Shown here piece after piece: positions 29,180 to 37,145 of a stretch of DNA of 64,000 nt. The stretch comes from Streptomyces chumphonensis. GTDB taxonomy: Bacteria; Actinomycetota; Actinomycetes; Streptomycetales; Streptomycetaceae. Where the stretch lies: contig NZ_JACXYU010000005.1 in assembly GCF_014779715.1 (NCBI RefSeq), forward strand, positions 124,001 through 188,000, given 5' to 3'. Position 1 is the stretch's first letter; every line of letters begins with the position of its first letter. The notes under the pieces were generated by a model, which made no database searches, had not been told where the DNA came from, and worked only from the letters and a program-made list of their open reading frames with translations. Made by a program: the position numbers and the translations under genes.

Positions 29180-29199
29180 TTGGGGAATTAATTCCCCAA
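29180..29199. promoter_or_regulatory. Perfect 20-bp palindrome, candidate operator of the XRE regulator
   Basis: TTGGGGAATTAATTCCCCAA reads identically on both strands and lies 38 bp before the XRE gene start in the divergent gap with the ATPase gene. Its AT-rich centre stands out from the surrounding high-GC DNA. Confidence 0.6.
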
Positions 29200-29236
29200 C
29201 CTCGACTGACGCCAACGAAACGGACAGACTGCTGAC

Positions 29237-30115
29237 GTGAACCAGCGGGCACAGCACGGCAATCGGGTTTCGACCGTTCTCGGGCGCAAGCTCGGCAACG
29301 AACTGCTACGGCTGCGCGATGCGGCGGGGAGGACACAACAGCAGGCCGCCGAAGCGCTCAGCGCCACCGCGACCAAGGTCGTCAAGATGGAGCGCGGGTG
29401 GGTGCCGATTCGTGACCCCGACATCCGCGCCCTCTGTGACTTCTACGGCCTGCACGACCCAGCGGCCGTCACGTCCCTGCTCAACCTGGCGAAACTCGAC
29501 CGCGAACGTCGCAAAGCCAAGGGTTGGTGGCAGCAGCTACCGAAGGCCGGAGCGCTCAGCGAGTACATCGCCATGGAGGACGTGGCGAGCCAGGTACGGA
29601 CATGGCAACTCGCCTTCGTTCCCGGACTGTTCCAGACGGCCGCATACGCACGTGCCCTTGCCGTCGGGGAAGGCGCTTGGGACGATCCCGACGAGGTCGA
29701 GCGCGCGGTCAACGCGAGGCTTCAACGTCAGCGTCGCCTGCACGAAGAGGTTCCCTTGCACGTGTACGCCGTGGTGTGGGAAGCCGCGCTCCGTCAGGTC
29801 GTCGGTGGTCGACGGGTGATGCGCGCGCAGCTCGATCGACTGCGGGAGGTGGCTGAGCTGGCTACTGTGCGCCTCCAGGTGCTGCCGTTCCAGGCAGGCG
29901 CCCACGCCTGTGCTGCGAGCTCCTTCACGATCATCAGCTTCACGGAGGACGAGGCAGCCGATGTGGTCCACACGGATACGATCGGCTCGACGGTCTGGGC
30001 GGAGAACGAAGAGGACAGTTCGAAGTACCGCACGTTCTTCGATCGCACCGCTAGACAAGCACTCGCCCAGAGCGACTCACTGTCACTGATCGATGGCATC
30101 CGTAAGGAGTTCTGA
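29237..30115 (+). CDS. XRE-family regulator with DUF5753 domain
   Basis: 292 residues from GTG 29237. The N-terminal helix-turn-helix spans ~13-70 (LGNELLRLRDAAGRTQQQAAEAL, TKVVKMERG). DUF5753 fills ~110-285 (WQLAFVPGLFQTAAYARAL, RLQRQRRLHEEVPLHVYAVVWEAALRQVVG, VRLQVLPFQAGAH). This is the WhiJ/BldB-associated regulator class. It is followed after 2 bp by a DUF397 gene and faced by the HATPase gene, a trio found many times per streptomycete genome and linked to development. Base composition is somewhat less GC-rich than in neighbouring genes. Confidence 0.92.
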   Translation: MNQRAQHGNRVSTVLGRKLGNELLRLRDAAGRTQQQAAEALSATATKVVKMERGWVPIRDPDIRALCDFYGLHDPAAVTSLLNLAKLDRERRKAKGWWQQLPKAGALSEYIAMEDVASQVRTWQLAFVPGLFQTAAYARALAVGEGAWDDPDEVERAVNARLQRQRRLHEEVPLHVYAVVWEAALRQVVGGRRVMRAQLDRLREVAELATVRLQVLPFQAGAHACAASSFTIISFTEDEAADVVHTDTIGSTVWAENEEDSSKYRTFFDRTARQALAQSDSLSLIDGIRKEF

Positions 30116-30117
30116 GC

Positions 30118-30306
30118 GTGTCCGAGTACGAGTTCCGCAAGTCGAGCTACAGCAGCGGGAGTGGGGAGTGCGTTGAGGTGGCCACCAACCTCCGGTCTGC
30201 CGTGGCCGTGCGGGACTCCAAGGTGGCCAGTGGGCCCAGCCTGCTTCTCACGCCCACCGCTTGGAAGGCGTTCCTCGCCACCGTGAGGCATGAGCACCCC
30301 GTGTGA
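30118..30306 (+). CDS. DUF397 domain protein
   Basis: 62 residues covering the whole DUF397 domain: FRKSSYSSGSGECVEVA, VRDSK and a WKAFLATVR helix. The start GTG lies 2 bp after the XRE stop, so the genes are co-transcribed and probably coupled. DUF397 proteins are small partners of XRE/DUF5753 regulators in the WhiJ-type system and are thought to relieve or modulate their DNA binding. Confidence 0.93.
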   Translation: MSEYEFRKSSYSSGSGECVEVATNLRSAVAVRDSKVASGPSLLLTPTAWKAFLATVRHEHPV

Positions 30307-30416
30307 CATGGCCGGCGCCGTGCACCCGGCCGAAGCCGACACGGACGCACGGCGCTCGTAGCGGCGTGACCAGGGGGCACGCCTCCGATGCGGCGCGAGG
30401 GCTTCGCCGTACCGCC

Positions 30417-31202
30417 TCAGGGCGTGGTCGGTGAGGGGGCGGGCCGGAACGCGGCGACGCTCTCGCGGATCGCCCGGGTGACGGCCGCCTGCTGGGTGCC
30501 GAGGTAGAAGTGGCCGCCGGGGAAGGACTGGTAGCGGAAGGCGCCGTCGGTCAGCTCCTGCCAGGCACGGGCCTCCTCCTGCGTCACGTGGGGGTCGCTC
30601 TCCCCGGTCAGCACGCTGACGGGCGCCCGCAGCCGCTCCTCCGGCCGGTGCCGGTACGTCTCGACGGCCCGGTAGTCGGCCCGCAGGGCGGGCAGCGCCA
30701 TGCGAAGCAGCTCGTCGTCGTTCAGCACGCCCGGGTCGGTCCCGTTCAGTGCGCGGATCTCCGCGATGATCCCGTCGTCGTCACGCAGGTGCACCGCCTC
30801 TTCGGCGCGGTGCCGGGTGGGCGCGCGCCGTCCGGAGGCGATGACGCCGAGCACGTCGGCGCCGCCCTGCCGCTCGATCCGCAGGCCCAGCTCGTAGGCG
30901 AGGACGGCGCCCATGCTGTGGCCGAACAGCACCAGGGGCCCGGCGGGTTCGGACGACAGCGCCTCGAACAGCCCGTCCGCGAGCGCCTCGATGCTCTCCA
31001 GGGGCTTCTCGCGGTAGCGGTCCTGGCGGCCCGGGTACTGGGCGCAGACGACGTCCAGCTCCGGGGTCAGGGCGCGCGCGAGGGGCAGGAAGTACGGTGC
31101 GGAGCCGCCCGCGTGGGGCAGCGCGAGGAGCCGTGTGGCTCCCTCCGGCGCGGTCTCGAACCTGCGGAGCCAGCGCTCGTGGTGACCGGATGCGGCCGAC
31201 AT
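30417..31202 (-). CDS. Type II thioesterase (alpha/beta-hydrolase)
   Basis: 261 residues from ATG 31202, behind GGAAGGA. The sequence has all features of stand-alone (GrsT/RifR-like) thioesterases: LLALPHAGGSAPYFLPLA near the N-terminus, QYPGRQDRYREKP, nucleophile GHSMGA (Ser96), the acid Asp in LTGESDPHV and His in FPGGHFYLG. Such enzymes remove wrong acyl groups from carrier domains of NRPS/PKS assembly lines. No synthase genes lie in this window, so it may serve a distant cluster or a housekeeping carrier protein. It is divergent from the cold-shock-domain gene. Confidence 0.9.
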   Translation of the reverse strand: MSAASGHHERWLRRFETAPEGATRLLALPHAGGSAPYFLPLARALTPELDVVCAQYPGRQDRYREKPLESIEALADGLFEALSSEPAGPLVLFGHSMGAVLAYELGLRIERQGGADVLGVIASGRRAPTRHRAEEAVHLRDDDGIIAEIRALNGTDPGVLNDDELLRMALPALRADYRAVETYRHRPEERLRAPVSVLTGESDPHVTQEEARAWQELTDGAFRYQSFPGGHFYLGTQQAAVTRAIRESVAAFRPAPSPTTP

Positions 31203-31429
31203 GTCGTTCGTCCTTCCCCCTGAATCCGGCCCCGCTGACGGCGCCGTCCCTGACATGATCACTACGTTACGGCCCGGCCCGCGCCCCGCATAACCCCCTC
31301 AGACCCCTCACTCGCTTCCCTCCGGCCCGCTCCACGGGCCCGCGCACCGGGCCGGAGCCCCGTCACGGGCCGCTGGGGTATCGTGCCCGGGTCCTGTCGG
31401 GAGAAGTTGTTGGTGTGGTGAGGTGCGCG

Positions 31430-31873
31430 GTGGCTCTGGGGCGAGTGGTGCGGTTCGACGACGTGCGCGGGTACGGGTTCATCGTCCCGGACGACGGCGG
31501 CGAGGACATCTTCATGCACGCCAACGACCTGCGCGACGAGAAGAACCTGTACAAGCCCGGAGCCGTAGTCGAGTTCCGCCTTGAACACGGCGACCGGGGC
31601 CCCAAGGCCTCGATGGTCAGCCTCGCCGAGGAGGCGGCGCCCCGTGGTGCGGGGAGCGCGTCGGCCTCCGAGCGCTTCTCGCAGGCGGCCTTCGCGGCCG
31701 ACACCGACGGCGAGGAGGACGTGCTGTGCGACGTCCTGTCGTCGCGGGAGTTCCGGCAGGAGTTGACCGAGGCCCTGCTGGAGTCGGTTCCGACGCTGAC
31801 CGGCGACCAGATCGTCGCCGTGCGGCAGCGGCTGGACCGGCTCGCGCGCGGCCACGGCTGGCTGACGGCCTGA
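31430..31873 (+). CDS. Cold-shock-domain protein with C-terminal extension
   Basis: 147 residues from GTG 31430, chosen for the GAGG 6 nt upstream; a GTG at 31415 is in frame but has only a weak site. Residues 1-~65 are a cold-shock nucleic-acid-binding fold with RNP1 (GYGFIVPDDG) and RNP2 (DIFMHAND). The C-terminal half is an acidic linker plus a helical segment (SSREFRQELTEALLESVPTLTGDQIVAVRQRLDRLAR), so it is longer than the ~67-residue CspA type. It probably binds RNA or single-stranded DNA. It converges on guaA across a terminator. Confidence 0.88.
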   Translation: MALGRVVRFDDVRGYGFIVPDDGGEDIFMHANDLRDEKNLYKPGAVVEFRLEHGDRGPKASMVSLAEEAAPRGAGSASASERFSQAAFAADTDGEEDVLCDVLSSREFRQELTEALLESVPTLTGDQIVAVRQRLDRLARGHGWLTA

Positions 31874-31960
31874 ACTCACCGGTCCGCCGGTGCACGGCGC
31901 CGGTCACGCCGTACGTGAGAACGCCGCCGCCCGCACCCGCGGACGGCGGCGACGTCACGT

Positions 31961-31986
31961 GAGTGACGGCCGGTGGGCCGTCACTC
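31961..31986. terminator. Intrinsic terminator between the cold-shock gene and guaA
   Basis: A perfect 11-bp stem with a GGTG loop (31961-31971 with 31976-31986). The 3' arm covers the guaA stop codon, and it can serve both convergent genes. Confidence 0.7.
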
Positions 31987-33561
31987 CCACTCGATCGTCC
32001 CCGGCGGCTTGCTCGTCACGTCCAGCACGACGCGGTTCACGTCCGGCACCTCGTTCGTGATGCGCGTGGAGATGCGGGCCAGGACGTCGTAGGGCAGCCG
32101 GGACCAGTCCGCCGTCATGGCGTCCTCCGAGGAGACCGGCCGCAGCACGACCGGGTGGCCGTAGGACCGGCCGTCGCCCTGCACGCCGACCGACCGCACG
32201 TCGGCGAGCAGCACGACGGGGCACTGCCAGATCTCGCGGTCGAGCCCGGCGGCCGTCAGCTCCTCGCGGGCGACGGCGTCCGCCGCGCGCAGCAGGTCCA
32301 GCCGCTCCCTGGTCACCTCGCCGACGATGCGGATGCCCAGCCCCGGGCCGGGGAACGGCTGCCGCTGGACGATCTCCTCCGGCAGGCCCAGCTCCTGGCC
32401 CACCATGCGGACCTCGTCCTTGAACAGCTGCCGCAGCGGCTCGACGAGTTCGAACTCCAGGTCCTCCGGCAGCCCGCCGACGTTGTGGTGCGACTTGATG
32501 TTCGCCGTACCGGTGCCGCCGCCGGACTCGACGATGTCGGGGTAGAGGGTGCCCTGCACCAGGAAGGCGACCTCCGCGCCCTCCTCACCGGCCTCCGCGA
32601 CCAGCTCGGCCTGCGCCTGCTCGAAGACGCGGATGAACTCCCGGCCGATGATCTTCCGCTTCTGCTCCGGGTCGCTGACGCCGGCCAGGGCGTCCAGGAA
32701 GCGCTTCTCCGCGTCCACGACCTTCAGCTGCACGCCCGTCGCGGCGACGAAGTCCTTCTCCACCTGCTCCGTCTCGCCCTGCCGCATCAGGCCGTGGTCG
32801 ACGTACACGCAGGTCAGCTGGTCGCCGACGGCCCGCTGGACGAGGGCCGCCGCGACCGCCGAGTCCACCCCGCCGGACAGGCCGCAGATGGCGCGCTTCT
32901 CCCCGACCTGCGCGCGGATCGCGGCGACCTGCTCCTCGACGATGCTGCCCGCCGTCCAGCTCGGCGCCAGACCCGCACCCCGGTAGAGGAAGTGCTCCAG
33001 CACCTGCTGCCCGTGGGTGGAGTGCATCACCTCGGGGTGGTACTGGACGCCGTACAGCTTGCGCTCGTCGTTCTCGAACGCGGCGACGGGGACGACGTCG
33101 GTGGAGGCCGTCACCGTGAAGCCCTCGGGGGCCGCCGAGCAGGCGTCACCATGGGACATCCACACGCTCTGGTCGACCGGCGTGCCCTCGAAGAGCGTGG
33201 AGCCCGGCTTGCTGACCGCCAGCGGCGTCCGTCCGTACTCCCGCGCGCCCGTGTTGTCCACCCGGCCGCCCAGCAGCTCGGCCATCAGCTGGAAGCCGTA
33301 GCACATGCCGAAGACCGGCACTCCGGCCTCGAACAGCGCCGCGTCGAGCCGGGGCGCGCCCTCGGCGTAGACCGAGGAGGGACCACCGGAGAGGATGATC
33401 GCCTTCGGGTCCTTCGCGAGCATCTCGTCCACCGGCATCGTCGAGGGGACGACCTCGCTGTAGACGCGGGCCTCGCGGACGCGGCGGGCGATGAGCTGGG
33501 CGTACTGCGCGCCGAAGTCGACGACGAGGACGACGTCCGGCGGGGTGGGCACTGAAGCCAC
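31981..33561 (-). CDS. guaA: GMP synthase (glutamine-hydrolysing)
   Basis: 526 residues from GTG 33561, giving the usual actinobacterial N-terminus that leads directly into [19 protein letters not shown]; an upstream ATG would add an unlike tail. The N-terminal class I glutamine amidotransferase has Cys87 in [15 protein letters not shown]. The ATP-pyrophosphatase domain carries SGGVDSAV (Ser229), and the C-terminal dimerisation domain ends [18 protein letters not shown]. The enzyme converts XMP, glutamine and ATP to GMP, the last step of guanine nucleotide synthesis. It is divergent from the chorismate mutase leader; their starts are only 86 bp apart. Confidence 0.97.
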   Translation of the reverse strand: MASVPTPPDVVLVVDFGAQYAQLIARRVREARVYSEVVPSTMPVDEMLAKDPKAIILSGGPSSVYAEGAPRLDAALFEAGVPVFGMCYGFQLMAELLGGRVDNTGAREYGRTPLAVSKPGSTLFEGTPVDQSVWMSHGDACSAAPEGFTVTASTDVVPVAAFENDERKLYGVQYHPEVMHSTHGQQVLEHFLYRGAGLAPSWTAGSIVEEQVAAIRAQVGEKRAICGLSGGVDSAVAAALVQRAVGDQLTCVYVDHGLMRQGETEQVEKDFVAATGVQLKVVDAEKRFLDALAGVSDPEQKRKIIGREFIRVFEQAQAELVAEAGEEGAEVAFLVQGTLYPDIVESGGGTGTANIKSHHNVGGLPEDLEFELVEPLRQLFKDEVRMVGQELGLPEEIVQRQPFPGPGLGIRIVGEVTRERLDLLRAADAVAREELTAAGLDREIWQCPVVLLADVRSVGVQGDGRSYGHPVVLRPVSSEDAMTADWSRLPYDVLARISTRITNEVPDVNRVVLDVTSKPPGTIEWE

Positions 33562-33646
33562 GAGACGGCCTTTCGGCGGTGGAGCGGGAGGAATGTCCAC
33601 CCATCCTACCGACGCCGTACGGCACCCCCCGTGGCATACTGTCCGC

Positions 33647-33727
33647 ATGCCTATGCACCCCCGCTTCTGGTTTACCTATGGCACCGGCCCGTCCGGCTGC
33701 CGTCAGGTCGACCGTCGTCGCGCGTAG
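33647..33727 (+). CDS. Aromatic-rich leader peptide of the chorismate mutase gene
   Basis: A 26-codon ORF begins at ATG 33647 and ends at TAG 33725-33727. Residues 7-11 read Phe-Trp-Phe-Thr-Tyr, so all three aromatic amino acids cluster in five codons, using TTT and TAT, both rare in this genome. There is no ribosome-binding site before the ATG; a CATACT element at 33635-33640, 7 bp upstream, could be a -10 box, in which case the transcript would be leaderless. A strong hairpin follows at 33747-33782 and chorismate mutase at 33848. This is the classic arrangement of a ribosome-stalling attenuator sensing charged Phe/Trp/Tyr tRNA. It is too short for ordinary gene finders and is inferred from structure, not homology. 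Confidence 0.7.
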   Translation: MPMHPRFWFTYGTGPSGCRQVDRRRA

Positions 33728-33746
33728 GCGACACCACAGACCCCAA

Positions 33747-33782
33747 CAGGCGCCCCGGGCCGATCAAGGCCCGGGGCGCCTG
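33747..33782 (+). terminator. Attenuator hairpin before chorismate mutase
   Basis: A perfect 15-bp G/C stem (33747-33761 with 33768-33782) and a GATCAA loop start 19 bp after the leader stop and end 65 bp before the chorismate mutase ATG. It is expected to stop transcription unless an alternative fold forms. No T-run is present, as is common in this group. Confidence 0.7.
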
Positions 33783-33847
33783 TGCGTTCCCCACCCACCC
33801 GGGCCGACACGACGGACCGGGGCTCCCCACCACCGAGGAGCCCCTCC

Positions 33848-34159
33848 ATGACCACCGCGACCACCACGACCGCCTCCCCCGCCTCCCCCGTGAGCGAGAC
33901 CACAGCCCCCGCCTCCCCCGAAGCCGAGATCGCGACGGCCCGCGAACGCATCGACGCCCTCGACGCCGAGATCATCGCCCTCGTCCGGGAACGCATGGCC
34001 GTCTCCGCCACCGTCCAGGAGGCCCGGATCGCCGGCGGCGGGCGCCGCGTCCACCTCTCCCGGGAGATGGAGATCCTCACCCGCTTCCGCACCGAGCTCG
34101 GCGGCCACGGCACGACGCTCGCGATGACCCTGCTCGAACTCTCCCGAGGCCGCGTCTGA
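33848..34159 (+). CDS. Chorismate mutase, AroQ type
   Basis: 103 residues from ATG 33848, 7 nt after GAGGAG. After a ~25-residue Thr/Ala/Pro tail, the AroQ helical fold is seen: IATARERIDALDAEIIALVRERM, VSATVQEARIAGGG, and HLSREMEILTRFRTELGGHG. It rearranges chorismate to prephenate, committing flux to Phe and Tyr. There is no prephenate dehydratase or dehydrogenase domain, so it is monofunctional. The upstream leader peptide and hairpin probably link its expression to aromatic aminoacyl-tRNA supply. Confidence 0.92.
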   Translation: MTTATTTTASPASPVSETTAPASPEAEIATARERIDALDAEIIALVRERMAVSATVQEARIAGGGRRVHLSREMEILTRFRTELGGHGTTLAMTLLELSRGRV

Positions 34160-34225
34160 ACCGCGCCCGAGTCCGCCCCCGGTTCCGACCCGCCGCCGGG
34201 GGCGGACCCGGGTATGGTGAACGGT

Positions 34226-34504
34226 ATGGCAACCAGGAAGTACACGGTGACCCTGCCCGAGGACCTTGCCGAGGAGATCCGCCGGGATGTCGGTCCGGGC
34301 GGCTTCAGCGCCTACGTCTCCCATGCCATAAGGCGTCAGCGCGAGCAGGACCGGCTGGGAGAACTCGTGGCCTTCCTGGAGACCGAGCACGGCCCGGTGA
34401 CCGACGCCGAGCTCGCGGCGGCCGAGGCCGAGCGCCGCGACTCGGAACGCTTCTTCGTCGAGCGGCAGCCGCAGTCCGGGCGCGACGTACCACTGGCCGG
34501 CTGA
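34226..34504 (+). CDS. VapB-like antitoxin (ribbon-helix-helix type)
   Basis: 92 residues from ATG 34226 (an in-frame ATG at 34214 adds four). The N-terminus RKYTVTLPEDLAEEIRRDV, then FSAYVSHAIRRQRE, fits a ribbon-helix-helix DNA-binding domain. The acidic C-terminus (LAAAEAERRDSERFF) should wrap the toxin. Its stop TGA shares a base with the ATG of the PIN-domain gene, the usual coupled order of antitoxin then toxin. It would repress the pair and neutralise the toxin. Confidence 0.8.
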   Translation: MATRKYTVTLPEDLAEEIRRDVGPGGFSAYVSHAIRRQREQDRLGELVAFLETEHGPVTDAELAAAEAERRDSERFFVERQPQSGRDVPLAG

Positions 34505-34899
34505 TGGGCATCTCGTGCTACGTGCTGGACTGCGAAGGTCTCTCGCGGGCAGCCCGAGGTGAGCGCGCCATGACAGCGCGGCTTCTGGACGCCCACCGCA
34601 CCGGCATCCGTGTGGTCACCAGCTCCATGACGCTCATCGAGGCCCATCACTCGGGCGTGAAGCGTGCGGCCTGGCGATGGGCCATGTCACGCATCGTCGT
34701 CGAACCGGTGACCCACCGAACCGCCGACGAGGCCATCGCGCTCCTCGCGGAGACCGGACTCCACGGCCACACGCACGCCATCGACGCGGCCCTCGCCGTG
34801 ATCGCACGGCGCCTTCCGGGCAACGTCGTGCTCTACACGTCAGACCCGGATGACCTCAAAACGCTCTGCGGCGACCAGGTTCTGATCAAAGCCCTCTGA
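34504..34899 (+). CDS. PIN-domain toxin (VapC-like ribonuclease)
   Basis: 131 residues from ATG 34504. It has the PIN-domain layout: Asp9 in SCYVLDCEGLS, Glu46 in SSMTLIEAHH, Asp94 in HAIDAALAVIA and Asp114/Asp116 in YTSDPDDL, an acidic cluster that binds Mg2+ in VapC toxins. These cleave RNA, typically tRNA or rRNA. It directly follows its antitoxin. The Asp-rich C-terminal motif and N-terminal Asp are intact, so it is probably active. The pair lies between chorismate mutase and a gene-poor stretch, suggesting an insertion of accessory DNA. Confidence 0.85.
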   Translation: MGISCYVLDCEGLSRAARGERAMTARLLDAHRTGIRVVTSSMTLIEAHHSGVKRAAWRWAMSRIVVEPVTHRTADEAIALLAETGLHGHTHAIDAALAVIARRLPGNVVLYTSDPDDLKTLCGDQVLIKAL

Positions 34900-35266
34900 A
34901 ACCAGCCCCGCCCCCGTGCGGCTCGGCCGGGGGTCGGAAGCGGTGGTACGTCAGGCGAACGATCCGGACGCCTTCGCCCCACCGCTGCCGTCACCCGTAC
35001 GGTGCGTGACCCGGGGCGTCGGCCCTTCGTTGTCCGAGGTGTCCCCGATGCCGCCGGACGTCCGGCGGCCCGTGGGACGGCCCACCGGAGCGTGAGGCGC
35101 GTCCGCCCCGCAGAGGGCGGCACGCCGTGGGACCGCGCTCCGGGCAGGTGACCGGACGGCAGGGGACAGCAGGCCGGTCACTCCTCCAGCGGTCGGTCCC
35201 CGTCCCCCCGGGGGCCGACCGCGTCGGGCGCACCGACGACATGCGACGGAGAGGACGGAAGAACTC
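34900..35266. other. Gene-poor region between VapC and the secreted protein gene
   Basis: 367 bp. A minus-strand open frame (stop at 34951) lacks a ribosome-binding site and a recognisable product, so it is not called. The region should contain the promoter of the secreted-protein gene at 35267, though no clear hexamer pair is seen. Confidence 0.4.
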
Positions 35267-35827
35267 ATGAGGATTTCCCCGCAGGGCCGGTTCGCGGCGC
35301 TGTCGATGTGTGCGGCGGCCACACTGGCACCCGCGGCGGAGGCCGTGGCGGATGGCCGGGACGTCCCGGTGCCGGTCGACGTCCCCCTGGAGTCCGTAGA
35401 GGAAACGCTTCCGCTGGAGGCCCCGACGGTCTTCGCGACCGTCCCCTCCTCGCCCATCACCCCGCCCGAGACCCCGCAGATCATGCGGGGCGACCGGATC
35501 TCGGTCCCCGTGGTCCCCTCGCTCGGTGCCGTCCTCGACACCCCGGGGGTGTTCGCCGAGGCCCCCGTGCCCGGCCTCGACGGCACCGCGGCGCAACTGA
35601 GCACGAGCTCCGAGACGATGGACGCCGCAGCCCCGTCCCTCACCGTCGACCTCCCGCTGACCAACCCCGGTGCCGAGCCCTCCGGTCTGCCGCGCCTGAC
35701 GGCCCCTGACGCCCGCCTCACCACGCCCACGCTCCACGGCGAGCGGACGGCCCTGGTCGACGTCGTCAGCGCCGACGGGCAGTCCCGGCTGCCCGACGCG
35801 CTCGGTCAGGTCACCGGCCTGCTCTGA
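35267..35827 (+). CDS. Small Pro/Thr-rich secreted protein
   Basis: 186 residues. The N-terminus MRISPQGRFAALSMCAAATLAPAAEAVA has a basic start and a short hydrophobic stretch ending AEAVA, a likely signal peptide of ~28 residues. The mature part is rich in Pro, Val, Thr and Asp with repeated VP/LP segments, no cysteines and no known motif. It is probably an unstructured extracellular or envelope protein. Its 3' end overlaps the MerR gene's 3' end by 17 bp (convergent). Function unknown. Confidence 0.7.
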   Translation: MRISPQGRFAALSMCAAATLAPAAEAVADGRDVPVPVDVPLESVEETLPLEAPTVFATVPSSPITPPETPQIMRGDRISVPVVPSLGAVLDTPGVFAEAPVPGLDGTAAQLSTSSETMDAAAPSLTVDLPLTNPGAEPSGLPRLTAPDARLTTPTLHGERTALVDVVSADGQSRLPDALGQVTGLL

Positions 35828-36257
35828 CGGCCCCCCGCGCGGTGGGCCGGACGCCCGCCGCCGTCGGCTCCGGCCGACCGGCCCGCCCCGTCCGGTCCGG
35901 CTGCTCGCGGGCCCGCAGCGGGCAGCCGGTGCCGACGCGGGTCGCGAGCTCGGCGCGCAGGGCGTTCAGCTCGGCCACGCGCGCGTCGATGAGCTGGATC
36001 TTCTCCTCCAGCAGCGCGGACAGCGCCTCGGCCTCGTCCGGTGCGTCGCGCAACTCCTCGCCCGTCCGCGCGATCTCGGCCAGCGAGAAGCCGAGGGACT
36101 GCGCCGTCCGGACGTAGTGCAACCAGGTCTCCGCCTCCGGCGGGAAGTCGCGATAGCCGTTCGGCAGCCGACTGCTCGAAACGAGGCCGGTCTTCTCGTA
36201 GAAGCGGACGGTGTCCTTGGTCAGGCCCGTCCGCGCGGCCAACTCGCCGATGCGCAT
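35811..36257 (-). CDS. MerR-family transcriptional regulator
   Basis: 148 residues from ATG 36257, behind GAGGGGGAG. The N-terminal winged helix-turn-helix reads MRIGELAARTGLTKDTVRFYEKTGLV. A long coiled-coil dimerisation helix follows (LSALLEEKIQLIDARVAELNALRAELA), then a short C-terminal tail with only one Cys (in GCPLRA), so a thiol-metal sensor of the classic MerR type is not evident. It is divergent from a membrane protein gene whose promoter has the MerR spacer (36288-36319), so that gene is its likely target. Confidence 0.9.
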   Translation of the reverse strand: MRIGELAARTGLTKDTVRFYEKTGLVSSSRLPNGYRDFPPEAETWLHYVRTAQSLGFSLAEIARTGEELRDAPDEAEALSALLEEKIQLIDARVAELNALRAELATRVGTGCPLRAREQPDRTGRAGRPEPTAAGVRPTARGAVRAGR

Positions 36258-36287
36258 GACTCCCCCTCGGTGGCGGTCCTCGGTGGC

Positions 36288-36319
36288 TTGACCTTGGAGC
36301 GTACTCCACTGTTTAGCGT
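36288..36319 (+). promoter_or_regulatory. MerR-type promoter with long spacer and dyad
   Basis: A -35 TTGACC (36288-36293) and -10 TAGCGT (36314-36319) are separated by 20 bp, longer than optimum, as in MerR-activated promoters. The spacer holds TGGAG-N4-CTCCA (36295-36308), a dyad centred near the spacer centre. It points toward the gene at 36356. Confidence 0.6.
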
Positions 36320-36355
36320 CAGGCATCACTGATCCGAGACCGTCAGGAGCCTGGC

Positions 36356-36835
36356 ATGTCTTCCCCCGAAGCCTCCCCGAAGACCCTCCTCAAGGACCCC
36401 ACCGCCCCCTCCTACCTGCGCGTCGTCCGCGCCAGCGCCTGGTACGACCTCCTCGTCACGGCGGGCTTCGCCACGCCCTGGACGTACGCGCTGATCCACG
36501 AGCTCATCTCCTCGGTGGGTGAGGCGTGGGGCGTGGGCGGGTTCCCCCCGATCGACCCCGTCCAGACGCTCTACGCGAACCTCATGGGGTCGGTGGTCGT
36601 CGTCTGGGCGCTGCTGCGCATCGTCCGACCGCTGCCCCTGCACGGCCTGTTCGACGGCGTCGCCCGTGCGCTGTTCGCCACCTGGCAGGCGTACGCCCTC
36701 GGTCACGGCGCCACCGGAGTGCTGTGGATCTTCCTCGTCGTGGAGGTCGCCTTCGGCCTCGTCCAGCTCGCCCCGTGGCTGCGCACCCGCGTCGGCGCGA
36801 AGGGCCCGGCAGACGTCGCCCGTCACCCCGCGTGA
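36356..36835 (+). CDS. Membrane protein, likely MerR target
   Basis: 159 residues with about four membrane helices: SAWYDLLVTAGFATPWTYALI, LYANLMGSVVVVWALLRIV, LFATWQAYALGH and GVLWIFLVVEVAFGLVQLA. An AGGAG site precedes the ATG. No family is recognised. The gene is divergent from the MerR regulator and is the first gene behind the long-spacer promoter, so the regulator probably controls it in response to an unknown compound; a role in efflux or membrane adaptation is only a guess. Confidence 0.75.
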   Translation: MSSPEASPKTLLKDPTAPSYLRVVRASAWYDLLVTAGFATPWTYALIHELISSVGEAWGVGGFPPIDPVQTLYANLMGSVVVVWALLRIVRPLPLHGLFDGVARALFATWQAYALGHGATGVLWIFLVVEVAFGLVQLAPWLRTRVGAKGPADVARHPA

Positions 36836-37145
36836 CGGGGAAACGCGTGAACGTCGCAGGTCAAGGGTTGTACGAGAGTTGATCACGGTCCGGCATCGAC
36901 TGCGCGGTGCCGGGCTGTGACATGCCCCACAAGGAAAAGCGCGGAGCGAGGGCAACTGCACCGGACTGTCGGATTTGCCGGTCGGCGGGCGGCCCGGCGG
37001 CGTCCCAGCCGGTGAAAACAACGGCTGACAAGGCGTTTATCCCCGCTTTACTGTCGACCTGCCGAAGCCGCGCGGAACCCTGTATCCAGCGCGCCGGCCC
37101 ACCTTCAGCGCCTCACTCTGCGACACGACCACGAAGAGGTCAATC
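36836..37145. other. Upstream region of the surface protein gene with candidate promoter
   Basis: 310 bp without a gene. CTGACA (37025-37030) and TACTGT (37049-37054) are 18 bp apart and form a plausible sigma-HrdB promoter about 90 bp before the ATG at 37146, giving a long untranslated leader. Confidence 0.45.

Noticed and set aside
32450..32470. tRNA-like GTTCGAACTCC element inside guaA
   Set aside because: No cloverleaf or acceptor stem surrounds it; it lies in a conserved coding segment.
33562..33648. N-terminal extension of guaA from ATG 33648
   Set aside because: The extra residues do not resemble GMP synthase, and the frame would overlap the start of the leader ORF; GTG 33561 gives the usual length.
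34951..35730. Minus-strand frame in the region after VapC and over the secreted-protein gene
   Set aside because: No ribosome-binding site, and composition is typical of antisense; the plus-strand gene has a signal peptide.
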